Part shown: positions 13,889-13,955 of the stretch, in pieces
Layout: each line of letters opens with the position of its first letter
Position numbering within the stretch: the first letter of the stretch is position 1
NCBI GenBank assembly: GCA_958349075.1
Contig: CATWBR010000060.1
Span: 1-13,955 of the forward strand
Source: an uncultured Clostridium sp.
GTDB lineage: Bacteria; Bacillota; Clostridia; Lachnospirales; Lachnospiraceae
Length of the DNA: 13,955 nt
Reading direction: 5' to 3'
Position numbers and translations under genes: made by a program
The notes under the pieces: model-generated
The model's database searches: none
Seen by the model: only the letters and a program-made list of their open reading frames with translations
What the model was told of the DNA's origin: nothing

Positions 13889-13955
13889 ATACTATTCTTA
13901 TATATTATAGATACTTTCTTTGTTCTGTATTTTCAGACTTAGTCGCCATTTTTTG

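Noticed and set aside
1..13955. Mobile elements, phage genes, CRISPR arrays, tRNAs
   Set aside because: No transposase or integrase motif, regularly spaced repeat or tRNA-like cloverleaf was seen; composition and gene style look uniform across the window.

Overview
The window reads as an ordinary chromosomal stretch from a Gram-positive anaerobe of the Clostridia, most likely Lachnospiraceae-like. The grounds are strong GGAGG-type ribosome binding sites, sigma-A promoters with TATAAT-like -10 boxes, short U-tailed hairpin terminators, and a gene set typical of gut Clostridia (DegV protein, NudC, IclR regulator, clostridial polyamine operon, split ChrA pair). No transposase, phage gene, CRISPR array, tRNA or rRNA was seen. 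The species assignment is an inference.

Left part (1-4924). A DegV lipid-binding protein (+) converges on NudC (-) across a shared long hairpin at 947-997. Next comes a two-gene minus-strand unit: an Nramp-fold transporter whose usual metal-ligand positions are substituted, then a protein of the L-2-amino-thiazoline-4-carboxylate hydrolase family. A good promoter (4023-4051) drives this unit and a terminator (2089-2122) ends it. An IclR-family regulator is transcribed divergently from the transporter and is its probable controller.

Centre (4943-12147, all minus strand). This is a long polyamine operon, in transcription order speD (SAM decarboxylase), speA-type arginine decarboxylase, speE (spermidine synthase), speB (agmatinase), carboxynorspermidine/carboxyspermidine dehydrogenase, nspC (the matching decarboxylase), an unrecognised 48-residue small ORF, and a solo NuoE-like [2Fe-2S] protein. 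It ends in a hairpin at 4901-4934. The operon carries both ways of adding an aminopropyl group: decarboxylated SAM with SpeE, and aspartate semialdehyde with the dehydrogenase/NspC pair. Arginine decarboxylase and agmatinase supply the acceptor.

Right part (12148-13955). Upstream of speD lies about 470 bases without a conventional gene but dense in RNA signals: a consensus-like promoter (12598-12627), a multi-helix RNA closed by a perfect 9-bp long-range pairing (12355-12591; a candidate raiA-motif RNA), an arginine-rich 22-codon leader ORF (12218-12286), and a perfect 12-bp terminator hairpin (12193-12227) whose stem contains the leader stop codon. Beyond it, two half-size chromate-transporter (ChrA) genes overlap by 4 bases and share a strong promoter at 13860-13888. 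The RNA and leader region before the polyamine operon, and the Nramp-like/hydrolase/IclR unit, are the parts most likely to hold something undescribed.
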